From positions 1 through 64,000 of the forward strand of contig VAWY01000124.1 of assembly GCA_005888335.1 (NCBI GenBank): DNA of 64,000 nt. Reading direction: 5' to 3'. Positions 43,504 through 52,583 of the stretch are shown piece by piece. The position numbers and the translations under genes were made by a program. The DNA comes from Actinomycetota bacterium. GTDB taxonomy: Bacteria; Actinomycetota; Thermoleophilia; Solirubrobacterales; Solirubrobacteraceae. Positions within the stretch are counted from its first letter, which is position 1, and each line of letters begins with the position of its first letter. The notes beneath the pieces are model-generated. The model was not told where the DNA came from, searched no databases, and worked only from the letters and a program-made list of their open reading frames with translations.

Positions 43504-44589
43504 ATGGGTCGCTACGGAAAGCGCGCCGGCATGATCGTTCACGGGGAGGAGCCGTTCGACGCCGAGACCGGGCTCGCCGCGCTGGCCGAGGGTCCGGTGA
43601 CCGCCACAGACGCCTTCTACGTGCGGAGCCATGGCGCGGTGCCGGAGATCGACTCGGCCGCGTGGCGGCTGCGCGTGCTGGGCGTCGTCGAGCGGGAGCT
43701 GGAGCTCTCCCTGACGACGTTGCGCGAGGCGTTCCGGGAGCGCGAGGTGACCGCGACGCTGCAATGCGCCGGCAACCGGCGTGCGGGCCTGATCGCCATC
43801 CGCGACATCCCGGGCGAGGCGCCGTGGGGGCCAGGGGCGACCGGCACCGCGACCTGGACCGGCATCGCGCTCGCGGACGTGCTCGCGCTCGCCGGACCGC
43901 TGCCCGAAGCCGCCCACGTCGGCTTCGAGAGTGCCGACCTCTGCCCGGAGGCGCAGCCGCCCCAGCGTTTCGGCGGCTCGATCCCGCTCGACAAGGCGCG
44001 CCGCCCGGAGGTCCTGCTCGCGTGGGGGATGAACGGCGAGCCGCTCGCGCCGGTCCATGGCGCGCCGCTGCGCGTGGTGGTGCCCGGCTACATCGGTGCG
44101 CGCAGCGTCAAGTGGCTCGAGCGGATCGAGGTCCGATCGAGGCCTTGGCGGGGCTATTTCCAGCACGTCGCCTACCGGCTGCTGCCGGAGGACGGCACGC
44201 CGGGTCCCGGAGCGGGGATGCCGCTGGGCCTCGTTGCGCTCAACGCCGACGTGCTGGCTCCGGCCGACGGCCAGACGGTCGCCGCCGGTCCCGTCGAGGT
44301 GCGCGGCTACGCCTTCGCGGGCGGTGAGCGCCACGTGGCGCGCGTCGACGTCTCCCTCGACGGCGGCGCGAGCTGGTCGCAGGCGGAGCTGCTGGAGGAC
44401 CTGGGCCGGTGGGCCTGGCGGCACTGGCGGATCACCGTCGATCTTGTCCCCGGCGACCACGAGATCCTCGTCCGCGCGTGGGACTCCTCGGCGGCGACGC
44501 AGCCGGAGGACGAGGCGGCGCTGTGGAACCCCAAGGGCTACGTGAACAACGCCCGCCCGCGGATCCGCGTCCGCGCCGCCGCCGCTTGA
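43504..44589 (+). CDS. Molybdopterin-dependent oxidoreductase (sulfite oxidase family)
   Basis: A 361-residue protein of the SUOX fold. The molybdenum-binding cysteine is in LQCAGNRR (C88), followed by TWTGIALADVL and the C-terminal Mo-co dimerisation domain (YAFAGGERHVARVDVSLDGG). It lacks a heme domain and a twin-arginine signal, so it is likely cytoplasmic. Substrates in the family include sulfite and other oxoanions. Single gene, no cofactor genes nearby. Confidence 0.88.
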   Translation: MGRYGKRAGMIVHGEEPFDAETGLAALAEGPVTATDAFYVRSHGAVPEIDSAAWRLRVLGVVERELELSLTTLREAFREREVTATLQCAGNRRAGLIAIRDIPGEAPWGPGATGTATWTGIALADVLALAGPLPEAAHVGFESADLCPEAQPPQRFGGSIPLDKARRPEVLLAWGMNGEPLAPVHGAPLRVVVPGYIGARSVKWLERIEVRSRPWRGYFQHVAYRLLPEDGTPGPGAGMPLGLVALNADVLAPADGQTVAAGPVEVRGYAFAGGERHVARVDVSLDGGASWSQAELLEDLGRWAWRHWRITVDLVPGDHEILVRAWDSSAATQPEDEAALWNPKGYVNNARPRIRVRAAAA

Positions 44590-44636
44590 CCGGCGGTCAG
44601 AACTCGTTGATCGCCTGCTGCACGCTGGAGTTGCTC

Positions 44637-45212
44637 TTACTCTCCCGCGGCCGGCGTGGCGGCCGCTGCGGCGGGCTGCTGGGGAAGGGTGTAGCCGCGC
44701 TCGGCTTTGGCGAGCTCGCCGTTCTTGGCCATCTTGTTGAGCAGCGTGCTGGCGGTGCCCGGGCTGATGCCGGTCGCCTTCGCGATCTCCGACGCGGTCA
44801 TCGCGCCGCCGCCCTTCAGCGCCTCGAGCACCTTGGCCTTGTTCTGGCCACGCGGCGTGCCGGTGCGCGCCGGCGAGCGCTTGGCGGTGCTCGCGGCCTT
44901 CGCGGTGCTCGCGGCCTTGGTGGTGCTCGCAGCCTTCGTGGTGCTCGCGCCTCTCGCCCGGGCTGCACGCCTGGCGGGGGTTGCACGCTTTGCGGCCCGA
45001 GCGCGGGCGGGCGCCGCCGTTGCGGCGGGCCGGCGGCGGCTCGGGGCGGCGCTGACCCGCGATCGGGCGGCACCCTCGAGACGGCTCAGGGCGTCCCGCA
45101 GGCGCTCGAGCTCATCGTTGAGCCTCTGGTGCTGCTTGAGCTGGTCTTCGATCAGCTTGATGCGCGCCTTGACGTGCTGGGCGATCGCACCGACGTCAGG
45201 GACCTCGGGCAT
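44637..45212 (-). CDS. Histone-like coiled-coil protein with C-terminal winged helix
   Basis: A 191-residue protein in three parts: an N-terminal coiled coil (IEDQLKQHQRLNDELERLRDAL), an Ala/Lys/Arg-rich tail (about residues 55-125) with tandem ASTTK/ASTAK repeats, and a C-terminal winged helix (MTASEIAKATGISPGTASTLLNKMAKNGEL). The basic repeat tail resembles histone H1 and actinobacterial HupB tails. Likely a nucleoid-associated DNA-binding protein. The start is chosen at the ATG preceded by a GGAGGAG site. Confidence 0.7.
   Translation of the reverse strand: MPEVPDVGAIAQHVKARIKLIEDQLKQHQRLNDELERLRDALSRLEGAARSRVSAAPSRRRPAATAAPARARAAKRATPARRAARARGASTTKAASTTKAASTAKAASTAKRSPARTGTPRGQNKAKVLEALKGGGAMTASEIAKATGISPGTASTLLNKMAKNGELAKAERGYTLPQQPAAAAATPAAGE
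44884..44955. repeat. Four 18-bp tandem repeats in the histone-like gene
   Basis: Units at 44884, 44902, 44920 and 44938 differ by a few bases and encode a six-residue A/S/T/K-rich repeat. The copy number is likely variable between strains. Confidence 0.75.
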
Positions 45213-45363
45213 GTGACTCCTCCTCGCGTTCGGCGGCATCGTAGTCACCGGCGCCGCGAAGCGCCCCTGACCGACACTCACCAACCCGGCCGGGCGAGAC
45301 GCGGAGACGTATTCGTCAACGACACTACGCCGATCGAAACGCTCAGCGCAGAGGGGGAGAGAG

Positions 45364-46773
45364 ATGACCGCTGCGACCACTGTCGAAACCGTCGAGCCGC
45401 GTGCGGGCGTGCCGCCTTCGCCGGCGGGCCCGGCGAGCGGCGATGAGCTGTCGCTGCCAGCGCCGCCGCTCGTGCGCCTGCCGCGCGCGCTGGTCACGCT
45501 GCGGATGAACGTGCGCCAGATCGAGTTCGTCTTCCGGGCGCGGCGCGAGCTCGGCGAGACGTTCCGCATCCACGGCTACGCGACCGAGCGCCCGGCGGCG
45601 ATCGTCAGCCACCCCGACCACGTCAAGTCGCTGTTCACCGCCGATCCCGGCGACGCGCCGACGGTGGCGGCGAACTCCCCGCTGCGACCGGTGGTCGGGC
45701 CCAACTCGGTGCTCACCGCGCTCGGGCCGCGGCACCTGCGCCAGCGCAAGCTGCTGCTGCCGGCGTTCCACGGCGAGGCCGTCGCCCGCTACCGCGAGAT
45801 GATCGCGCAGGCCGCCGAGCGCGAGATCGAACGGTGGCCGCTGGGCACGCCGTTCGCCCTCGCGCCGCGGATGCAGGCCATCACGCTCGACGTGATCATG
45901 GCCGGGATCTTCGGCATCGAGGGCTCGCCGGCCAAGGGCACGCCCGAGCGCGGGCTGCGCCAGGCGGTGCGCTCGGTGCTGTGGCTCTCGACGCTGCCGG
46001 GCGCCAAGCTGGCGGAGCTGTCGAACCTGCGCCGCGACGAGCCGGTCGGCGTGCAGCGCGTGGTGCTCGCCTGGCTCGATCGCAAGATCTACGCGGTGAT
46101 CGCGGCGCGCCGGGCCGAGCACGCCGGCGGCCCGCGCACGGACATCCTCTCGCTGCTGCTCGACGCCGAGACCGAGGACGGCGAGCGCCTGACCGACAGG
46201 GAGCTGCGCGACGAGCTGCTCACGCTCGTGCTCGCGGGCCACGAGACCACGGCCAACTCGCTGGCCTGGGCGTTCGAGCGCCTGCTGCGCACGCCGGCCG
46301 CCTACGACCGCCTGCGCGAGACGGTGCGGTCGGGCGCGGACGCGGACGGCTACGTCGAGGCGACGATCCACGAGGCGATGCGCGTGCGGCCGGTGGTGCC
46401 GATCATCGGGCGCGTCGTCAAGCGGCCGTGGCGGCTCGGCGAGTACGTCGTTCCGGCGGAGACCGAGGTCCTCGCCAGCATCCTGCTCGTGCACCATCGC
46501 GACGACGTGTATCCCGATCCGTTCGCCTTTCGCCCCGAGCGCTTCGTCGGCGTCAAGCCCGGCACGTACACCTGGATCCCGTTCGGCGGCGGCATCCGCC
46601 GCTGCCTGGGGGCGGCGCTCGCCATGGCCGAGCAGCGCGTCGTGCTCGAGGCCATCGCCCGGCGCACCGACCTGCGTGCGCCGGACCCTCGGCCCGAGAA
46701 GGCGCGCCACCGCAACGTCACGATGATCCCGGCACGGGGCGCGCGAGTCGTGCTCGTCTCCCGGGTCCGCTAG
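45364..46773 (+). CDS. Cytochrome P450
   Basis: A 469-residue P450. The I-helix reads LAGHETTANSL (A291-T296), the ExxR helix is in EATIHEAMRVRPV, and the heme-binding loop is FGGGIRRCLGAAL with C414 as the iron ligand. The long N-terminus and PxxFxPERF form resemble CYP110/CYP102-like fatty-acid or terpene hydroxylases. GGGGGAGAG precedes the ATG. No ferredoxin or reductase gene is adjacent. Confidence 0.92.
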   Translation: MTAATTVETVEPRAGVPPSPAGPASGDELSLPAPPLVRLPRALVTLRMNVRQIEFVFRARRELGETFRIHGYATERPAAIVSHPDHVKSLFTADPGDAPTVAANSPLRPVVGPNSVLTALGPRHLRQRKLLLPAFHGEAVARYREMIAQAAEREIERWPLGTPFALAPRMQAITLDVIMAGIFGIEGSPAKGTPERGLRQAVRSVLWLSTLPGAKLAELSNLRRDEPVGVQRVVLAWLDRKIYAVIAARRAEHAGGPRTDILSLLLDAETEDGERLTDRELRDELLTLVLAGHETTANSLAWAFERLLRTPAAYDRLRETVRSGADADGYVEATIHEAMRVRPVVPIIGRVVKRPWRLGEYVVPAETEVLASILLVHHRDDVYPDPFAFRPERFVGVKPGTYTWIPFGGGIRRCLGAALAMAEQRVVLEAIARRTDLRAPDPRPEKARHRNVTMIPARGARVVLVSRVR

Positions 46774-47500
46774 TGCGCGAGCACGGGCCCGGCGGCAGGG
46801 TCGAGCTCCCCGCCTCCGCGAGGGTGGCGGGGGTTGGCGTGCGCGTGCTCATCCAGCCGCTCACCGCGCTGCTCGCCAGCGTGCTCAGCAGCGCGGTTCC
46901 GATCGAGCCGCCGACCTGCTGCGACGTGTTGACCATCGCCGAGGCGACGCCGGCGTCCGCTCGCGCAACGCCGGCGGTCGCGGTCGCCATCGCCGGCGCG
47001 AAGACGAGGCCGAGCCCGACGCCCATGACCAGCAGCGAGGGCAGCACGTGCGAGGCGTACGCCGTGTCGACGCCGACGCGGGTCAGCAGGATCATCGCCG
47101 GTGGTGATCGGTGAGAACCCGAGGGTCTGCTGCAGGTAGTACGTCAGGAAGAGGAAGACGCCGAACATCCCCGCCGCCGCGAGCCCCATCGCCAGGTAGG
47201 AGCCGCCGCGGTCGCGGTCGAGCACGACGCGCAGCGGCAGCAGCGGGTTGGCGAGCCGAGACTCCAGCCACGCGAAGAGCGCCAGCAGCGCCGCGCCGCC
47301 GGCGAGCATCGCCACGGTCACGGCGTCGCCCCACCCGTCGGTCTGGGCGTGCGAGAACCCGTAGACGACCGCGAAGAGTCCCGGTCGTCGCCGTCAGCGC
47401 GCCGAGGATGTCGAGGCGCGGACGATCGGCCTGCCCCTGGTTGTGCAGGAGGACGAGCGCCCCCGCCGCGGCGGGGATCGCGAACGCCAGGCGGGCCGGC
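46770..47500 (-). pseudogene. EmrB/QacA-type MFS exporter, broken by several deletions
   Basis: Read from the right: LAFAIPAAAGALVLLHNQGQADRPRLD, a one-base shift, then LFAVVYGFSHAQTDGWGDA and LTYYLQQTLGFSPITTG. There a block of roughly 40 residues is missing and the frame changes at about 47100; MILLTRVGVDTAYASHVLPSLL then follows to TLAEAG, after which the last helix is missing and a third frame ends at 46770. The N-terminal five or so helices are also absent. Parts are too well preserved for old decay. Confidence 0.7.
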
Positions 47501-47618
47501 GTGGCGGCGCTACCTCGGCATCGTGCTCGACGGGCTGCGGACGAAGCAGCCGAGCGAGCTCGCGGTCCCGCCGCTCACCAGCGAAGAATTCGAGCAGGCG
47601 CTCGCCAGCCAGCAGTAG
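47499..47618 (+). pseudogene. C-terminal remnant of a TetR regulator
   Basis: A tail AWRRYLGIVLDGLRTKQ, then LAVPPLTSEEFEQALAS, resembles the end of TetR proteins linked to EmrB exporters. The DNA-binding half is missing. It is in divergent orientation to the exporter remnant, so both 5' ends and the intergenic promoter seem to have been lost in one event. Confidence 0.5.
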
Positions 47619-47631
47619 CGTTGGCCCTGCC

Positions 47632-48591
47632 GTGATCCGGGCGCTGCTGACCCTGGCCGTGGCGCTCGCTGCCGTCGGCGTGACGAGCTCGCCGCAGGCC
47701 GCGACGCCGGCCGCACGCGTCCCGCGACTCGAGCACGTCTTCCTGGTCATCGGCGAGAACACGAGCTACGCCCAGCTCACCGCCAAGCGCGCGCCGTACC
47801 TCACGAGCCTCAAGCCCCGTTCCGCGTGGCTGACCGGCTACCGCGCGCTGCCGCGCACGAAGTCGCTCGGCGAGTACATCGCGATGACGTCGGGGCAGTT
47901 CATCCACTGCCAGGCGCTCGACCACCTCCCGATCCGGTGCCACCAGCGGATCGACAATGTCTTCCACCAGCTGAGCGCGCGCGGGCGCAGCTGGAACGCG
48001 TACCTCGAATCGATGGTCAACCCGTGCGACGTCGTCGACCACGGCACGACCTGGTCGGCCAACAAGTACGCGGCCCACCACAACCCGGTCCTCTACTACG
48101 ACAACCTCGAGGGCGCCACCTACGACGACGCGGTCAAGCCCGCCGCCGCGTGCGTCGCGCGCGACCTGCCCATGGGCACCAGCCTCGCGCCGGGCGACAC
48201 CAGCGCGCTGGACGCCGCGCTGGCCGCGGGCCGGGTGGGCGACCTGACGCTGATCGTCCCCGACGACTGCGAGAACGGCCACGATCTCTGCGCCGGCCAC
48301 AAGGACCCGGTCCGCGCGTTCGACGGCTTCCTGGCTCGCGAGGTGCCCAAGATCGAGGCCAGCCCGGCGTTCGCCGACGGCACGCTCATCATCACCTGGG
48401 ACGAAGGCGGCGACCCCCCGCAGCAGCCCGAGCACGTGCTGACCGTCGTCGCCGGCCCGCACGTCGCGGCTGGCACGTCCGCCGCACGCTATGACCACTA
48501 CAGCCTGCTGCGTACGCTCGAAGACGGCTTCCGGCTGCCGGCGCTGCGCCGCGCGCGCACCGCCCACCCGTTCGCCGGGATCTGGAGATAG
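47632..48591 (+). CDS. Secreted phosphoesterase/acid phosphatase-like protein
   Basis: A 319-residue protein of the phosphoesterase family (PF04185-like, alkaline-phosphatase superfamily). The signal peptide is LLTLAVALAAVGVTSSPQAA. The metal/nucleophile region reads HVFLVIGENTSYAQL and later DDCENGHD, TWDEGGD and YDHYSLLRTLEDGF are typical. Such enzymes are phospholipase C or acid phosphatase-like. A GTG start directly follows the TetR remnant. Exported, phosphate scavenging is plausible. Confidence 0.8.
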   Translation: MIRALLTLAVALAAVGVTSSPQAATPAARVPRLEHVFLVIGENTSYAQLTAKRAPYLTSLKPRSAWLTGYRALPRTKSLGEYIAMTSGQFIHCQALDHLPIRCHQRIDNVFHQLSARGRSWNAYLESMVNPCDVVDHGTTWSANKYAAHHNPVLYYDNLEGATYDDAVKPAAACVARDLPMGTSLAPGDTSALDAALAAGRVGDLTLIVPDDCENGHDLCAGHKDPVRAFDGFLAREVPKIEASPAFADGTLIITWDEGGDPPQQPEHVLTVVAGPHVAAGTSAARYDHYSLLRTLEDGFRLPALRRARTAHPFAGIWR

Positions 48592-48733
48592 CGGGGCCTT
48601 TTCGCGCGAACTACGTACCGAGGACGACGCCGCACGTCGGCGGACCCTCGCGGCGCCGCCACACCTTGTTCGCTGTCGGACATGTCGGTCAGCGGACACG
48701 ATCGTCTCCTCAGACCGACCCGAGGAGTCGTCG

Positions 48734-50170
48734 ATGCCTTTCCCAGTCAAGCGGCTGGCACCCGCCGCCGCCGTCCTGGCCTTCGCCGTGCCCGCGACGG
48801 CAGCGCACGCCGCGCTGACCGCCGCCGGCCCGCTCGATCCGGCCACCAAGGCCCCCGCGTTCTACACCGACGCCAACGGCCTGGCGCTCGCGCTGTGCCA
48901 TCCCGGGACCGCGAACTGCGGTCCCGCCGTGCCGGGCGAGGACTTCTACAACTTCGCGACGTCGACGCTGACGATGCCGAACGGCGGCACCGCGTCGCTG
49001 ACGCTCAACGTCACGCTCGCGCCGAACGTGACCGGCGACCCGTCGGCGTTCAACCGCGTGCGCATCCAGATCGACGGCGCGCCGGTGGGCAGCTACACCA
49101 TCACCCATCCGTACGGGACCGACACGGTCGATGTCCCGAGCGCCGGGGCGCGCGGTCGCACGACGACCGACATCGGCTGCCTGGTCGCCGCGAGCGGTCC
49201 GTGCAACTTCGCCTCCGCGCTGGCCGGGCGCTTCGGGCCGTTCCTGACGCCGGCGGCCGGAGCGTTCGCGCCGCCCGCGGGCTTCATCGGCGACTTCGCC
49301 ACGCTGACCCCGGTCATCGGCAGCCCGCTGGGGACGAACTTCTTCCGCGTGGAGGGCCCCGGCCTGCCGGCCGGAGGCGTCTCGTCCAACGACTTCGCGC
49401 TGATGGGCAAGCTCTTCGCCGGCGCGGTCCCCGCGTTCGCCAGCAGCGGTGACGTCGCCTTCGCCGACCAGCTGGTCAACACCAAGAGCGCGATCAAGAC
49501 GGTCACCGTGACGAGCAGCGGCATCCCGGGCGCGGGATCGAACCTGACGATCAGCGGCGTCACCGTGACGGGCGCCAACGCGGGCGATTACGCGATCGCC
49601 GCCAACACGTGCGCCGGCAAGACGCTGCCGTCAGGCGCCACGTGCACCGTCGACGTCACGCTGACCCCTGGCGCGACCGGGACGCGCAGCGCCGCGCTGA
49701 CCTTCGCCGACAACACGGCCGCGGCCACGCACGCGGTGGCGCTCACCGGCAAGGGCATCAGCCCGGCCCCCGCCCCGGCGCCGGCCCCGGCACCCGCGCC
49801 GGCTCCCGCGCCGGCCCCGGCGCCTGCGCCGGCCGTCGCGCCGATCGTCACCGCGCCACAGCTCAGGCTCGACGCGTTGACGCTCGGCGGCCGGATGACC
49901 CTGCGCTCGGCGCGCCGCGGCGGCCTGCGCCTCGTGGTCTTCGCGCCCAGCGACGCGCGCGTCGTCAAGGCCCGTCTGCTCCGCAAGGGCCGCGTGATCG
50001 CTCGGACGATTCGCGCGGTGCCCGGCGACGGCGTGCTGACGATCGTGCTGCCGAACAGCGCGAAGACCCGGCATCGGCTGACCCGCGGCACCTACACCGT
50101 CCAGGTCACGCCGGGCGCGCGGCCGGGCCGGTACGGGGCCACCACCTCGCGGACGGTGCGCATCAGGTAG
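48734..50170 (+). CDS. Secreted protein with Ig-like (choice-of-anchor D) domain and Pro-Ala linker
   Basis: A 478-residue exported protein: signal peptide (LAPAAAVLAFAVPATAAHA), an N-terminal beta-rich domain, an Ig-like domain of the ASPM/SPD2/Hydin or choice-of-anchor-D type (VTGANAGDYAIAANTCAGKTL, then GATCTVDVTLTP), a Pro-Ala repeat linker (about residues 344-369) and a basic C-terminal beta domain. CGAGGAG precedes the ATG. Probably a cell-surface or matrix protein; no catalytic motif seen. Confidence 0.75.
   Translation: MPFPVKRLAPAAAVLAFAVPATAAHAALTAAGPLDPATKAPAFYTDANGLALALCHPGTANCGPAVPGEDFYNFATSTLTMPNGGTASLTLNVTLAPNVTGDPSAFNRVRIQIDGAPVGSYTITHPYGTDTVDVPSAGARGRTTTDIGCLVAASGPCNFASALAGRFGPFLTPAAGAFAPPAGFIGDFATLTPVIGSPLGTNFFRVEGPGLPAGGVSSNDFALMGKLFAGAVPAFASSGDVAFADQLVNTKSAIKTVTVTSSGIPGAGSNLTISGVTVTGANAGDYAIAANTCAGKTLPSGATCTVDVTLTPGATGTRSAALTFADNTAAATHAVALTGKGISPAPAPAPAPAPAPAPAPAPAPAPAVAPIVTAPQLRLDALTLGGRMTLRSARRGGLRLVVFAPSDARVVKARLLRKGRVIARTIRAVPGDGVLTIVLPNSAKTRHRLTRGTYTVQVTPGARPGRYGATTSRTVRIR
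49764..49842. repeat. Pro-Ala dipeptide repeat
   Basis: About a dozen (Pro-Ala) dipeptides encoded by mixed CCC/CCG-GCC/GCG codons form a rigid linker in the secreted protein. Imperfect six-base periodicity. Confidence 0.8.
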
Positions 50171-50197
50171 CTCCCGCCGAGGCATCCCCACGCCGTG

Positions 50198-50235
50198 CGA
50201 GAGCCCGGGGCCGTCGTGGCGGCCGCGGGCTCTCG
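50198..50235. terminator. Strong hairpin after the secreted protein gene
   Basis: CGAGAGCCCG (50198-50207) and CGGGCTCTCG (50226-50235) pair perfectly, with an inner GGCC/GGCC stem. Starts 28 bases after the stop codon. Confidence 0.75.
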
Positions 50236-50375
50236 AATCCGCCCCCGGCGGGCAACTTCGCGTCTTCGCGCAAGGGTCGCGAGAAGTCGCAGACGACATC
50301 AGCGAGTCTTGCCGATGGCCGCGGCCGCCGGGCGAAGCACGATCGCGTACGCCACGCGACATGGAGGAACGGCTC

Positions 50376-52541
50376 GTGAATGCTGAGAGCGGCTTCGGGC
50401 GACGGTTGGCGCCGAGGATGAGGGTCATGGTTGCGATCGTTGCCGGGGCGACCCTGTTCGCGCTGGTCGTCGGCGGCGTGCAGCCGGCGCGCGCCAAGCA
50501 CGGCGGCGGCGGAGGCGGCGGAGGCGGCGTCGAGCTCGCGGCACTGAACACCCTCCCGGTCCCCACGCCACCCGATATCCAGCGGTTCATCAGGGACAGC
50601 GCTGCGGCGCGGAAGCTGGGCAAGGCGCTGTTCTGGGACATGCAGGCCGGCAGCGACGGGCGACAGGCCTGCGCGTCGTGCCACTTCAACGCGGGCGCCG
50701 ACAACCGCTCTCGCAATCAGCTCAACCCGCGCGGCGGCGGCTTCACGCTCAACGGGAAGGCGGCCAACGCGCAGCTCACGGCCGACGACTTCCCGTTCCA
50801 CCGTCTCAGCGACCCGAACAACGCCGCCTCGGCGGTGACCTTCGACACCGACAACGTGTCGGGCTCCCAGGGCGTGCTGCCCTCGCACTTCACCGGTGTG
50901 AGCGCGGGCGACCCGTTCGACACGCAGAGCTTCGACGCGCTCGATTCGGACTTCCACGTCGGCTCGGTCAACGTGCGCCGGGCGACGGGGCGCAACACCC
51001 CGTCGGTGATCAACGCGGTCTTCAACTTCCGCAACTTCTGGGACGGCCGCGCGCAGAACGACTTCAACGGCGTCGACCCCTTCGGCGCGCGCGATCCGGA
51101 CGCCCGGGTGGGCGAGGTCAACGCCGCGGGCGGGATCGACAAGGTGGCGGTGAGCATCGCCAACTCCTCGCTGGCCTCGCAGGCCGACGGGCCGCCCGGC
51201 AACCCCGTCGAGATGTCCTCCGACGGGCGCACGCTGTCCGACATCGGCGCGAAGCTGCTGTCGGTGCGCCCGCTGGCCTCCCAGCAGGTCTCGCCGAGCG
51301 ACAGTGTGCTCGGCGCCGACGTCGCGGCGTCGGGGCGCGGCCTGAGCACGAGCTACGCGGACATGATCCGCCAGGCCTTCCAGCCGCAGTGGTGGGACTC
51401 CAGCGACCCGGTGACCGGTCCCAACGGGCGCTCCTACTCGCTGATGGAGTTCAACTTCTCGCTGTTCTGGGGGGTGGCGATCCAGTCGTACGAGTCGACG
51501 CTGGTCTCCGACCAGACCCCCGTGGACCGGTTCCTCAACGGCGACGTCGGCGCGCTCAGCGCCCAGGCGCAGGACGGCATGGGCATCTTCAACGGCAAGG
51601 GCGGCTGCCAGAGCTGCCACGAGGGGCCCGCGTTCAGCGATGCGGTCGCCAGCGAGATCGCCCGCAAGGGCGTGGTCAGGGGAGCGACCGACACCGGCTT
51701 CCACGACGACGGCGTGCGCCCGACGGCCACCGACCCGGGAATCGGCGGGTCCGATCCGTTCGGCAACCCGCTGTCGGCGAGCGGCGTGAGCACCGGGGTC
51801 CCGGGCTTCTTCAAGACGCCGGGCCTGCGCAACGTCGCGCTGACCGCGCCGTACTTCCACAACGGCGGTGAGCTGACCCTGCGCCAGGTGGTCGACTTCT
51901 ACAGCCGCGGCGGTGACTTCGCCAACCCGACGAAGGAGCTGGCGCCGCTCGGCCTCACGGACGCCGAGAAGGACGCCCTCGTCGCGTTCATGGAGGCGCT
52001 GACGGACCCGCGGGTGCAGAACCAGTCGGCGCCCTTCGACCACCCGCAGCTGTTCGTCCCGGTCGGCGAGCAGACCAACGCGGAGGGCTCGGTCGTCACC
52101 GACGGCAGCGGCCGGGCGGTCGACTGCTTCAAGGACGTGCCGTCCACCGGCGCCGCCGGCGGCGCGCCGCTGACCCCGTTCCCCGCCTTCACCGGGCCGC
52201 CGTGCGCCACGCCGCCGCCGCTCGAGGTCGCGCCCAGGGCGGTGGCGCCCGGGACGGCGGCGCCGGCGCCGGCCCCCCAGGAGAAGCCGGCGCCGGCCGC
52301 CGCCCCCGCGCGCAGCTGCGTCGTGCCGAAGCTCAAGGGCCGCACGCTGGGCAAGGCGCGGCGCCTGCTCGGCAAGGCCGAGTGCGGCGTCGGCTTCGTC
52401 GGCCGCCCGCACGGCCGCGGCCTGCGGCTGCGGGTCTTCCGCCAGCACCCCGCGGCCGGAACGGTGAAGCCCGGGGGCTACCGCGTGTCGATCCGCCTGC
52501 AACGGGTCCGCCGGCACCGGGTCAAGCACCGCCGCCATTGA
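50376..52541 (+). CDS. Di-heme cytochrome c peroxidase-like protein with C-terminal PASTA-like tail
   Basis: A 721-residue exported protein of the CCP/MauG family. It has a signal-anchor (MVAIVAGATLFALVVGGVQ) and a poly-glycine run, heme motif 1 CASCH (C99-H103), heme motif 2 CQSCH (C411-H415) and distal GLRNVALTAPYFHNGG. A Pro-Ala-rich linker leads to a PASTA-like end (SCVVPKLKGRTLGKARRLL). GTG at 50376 is chosen for its GGAGG site; ATG at 50361 is possible. Likely acts at the cell surface on peroxide or an organic co-substrate. Confidence 0.85.
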   Translation: MNAESGFGRRLAPRMRVMVAIVAGATLFALVVGGVQPARAKHGGGGGGGGGVELAALNTLPVPTPPDIQRFIRDSAAARKLGKALFWDMQAGSDGRQACASCHFNAGADNRSRNQLNPRGGGFTLNGKAANAQLTADDFPFHRLSDPNNAASAVTFDTDNVSGSQGVLPSHFTGVSAGDPFDTQSFDALDSDFHVGSVNVRRATGRNTPSVINAVFNFRNFWDGRAQNDFNGVDPFGARDPDARVGEVNAAGGIDKVAVSIANSSLASQADGPPGNPVEMSSDGRTLSDIGAKLLSVRPLASQQVSPSDSVLGADVAASGRGLSTSYADMIRQAFQPQWWDSSDPVTGPNGRSYSLMEFNFSLFWGVAIQSYESTLVSDQTPVDRFLNGDVGALSAQAQDGMGIFNGKGGCQSCHEGPAFSDAVASEIARKGVVRGATDTGFHDDGVRPTATDPGIGGSDPFGNPLSASGVSTGVPGFFKTPGLRNVALTAPYFHNGGELTLRQVVDFYSRGGDFANPTKELAPLGLTDAEKDALVAFMEALTDPRVQNQSAPFDHPQLFVPVGEQTNAEGSVVTDGSGRAVDCFKDVPSTGAAGGAPLTPFPAFTGPPCATPPPLEVAPRAVAPGTAAPAPAPQEKPAPAAAPARSCVVPKLKGRTLGKARRLLGKAECGVGFVGRPHGRGLRLRVFRQHPAAGTVKPGGYRVSIRLQRVRRHRVKHRRH

Positions 52542-52583
52542 GCGACCGACCGCGGGGGTCGACCGCCAGCTCGGGTGAGGGCC

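Noticed and set aside
44884..44955. 18-bp tandem repeats considered as a CRISPR-like or regulatory array
   Set aside because: They are contiguous, without spacers, in frame and encode the basic protein tail.
46770..46773. CTAG shared by the P450 stop and the exporter remnant stop
   Set aside because: The exporter frame at this end is uncertain after deletions, so the coincidence carries little weight.
48610..48720. Short direct and inverted repeats between the phosphoesterase and secreted protein genes
   Set aside because: Arms of five to six bases in GC-rich DNA are expected by chance; no promoter or terminator form.
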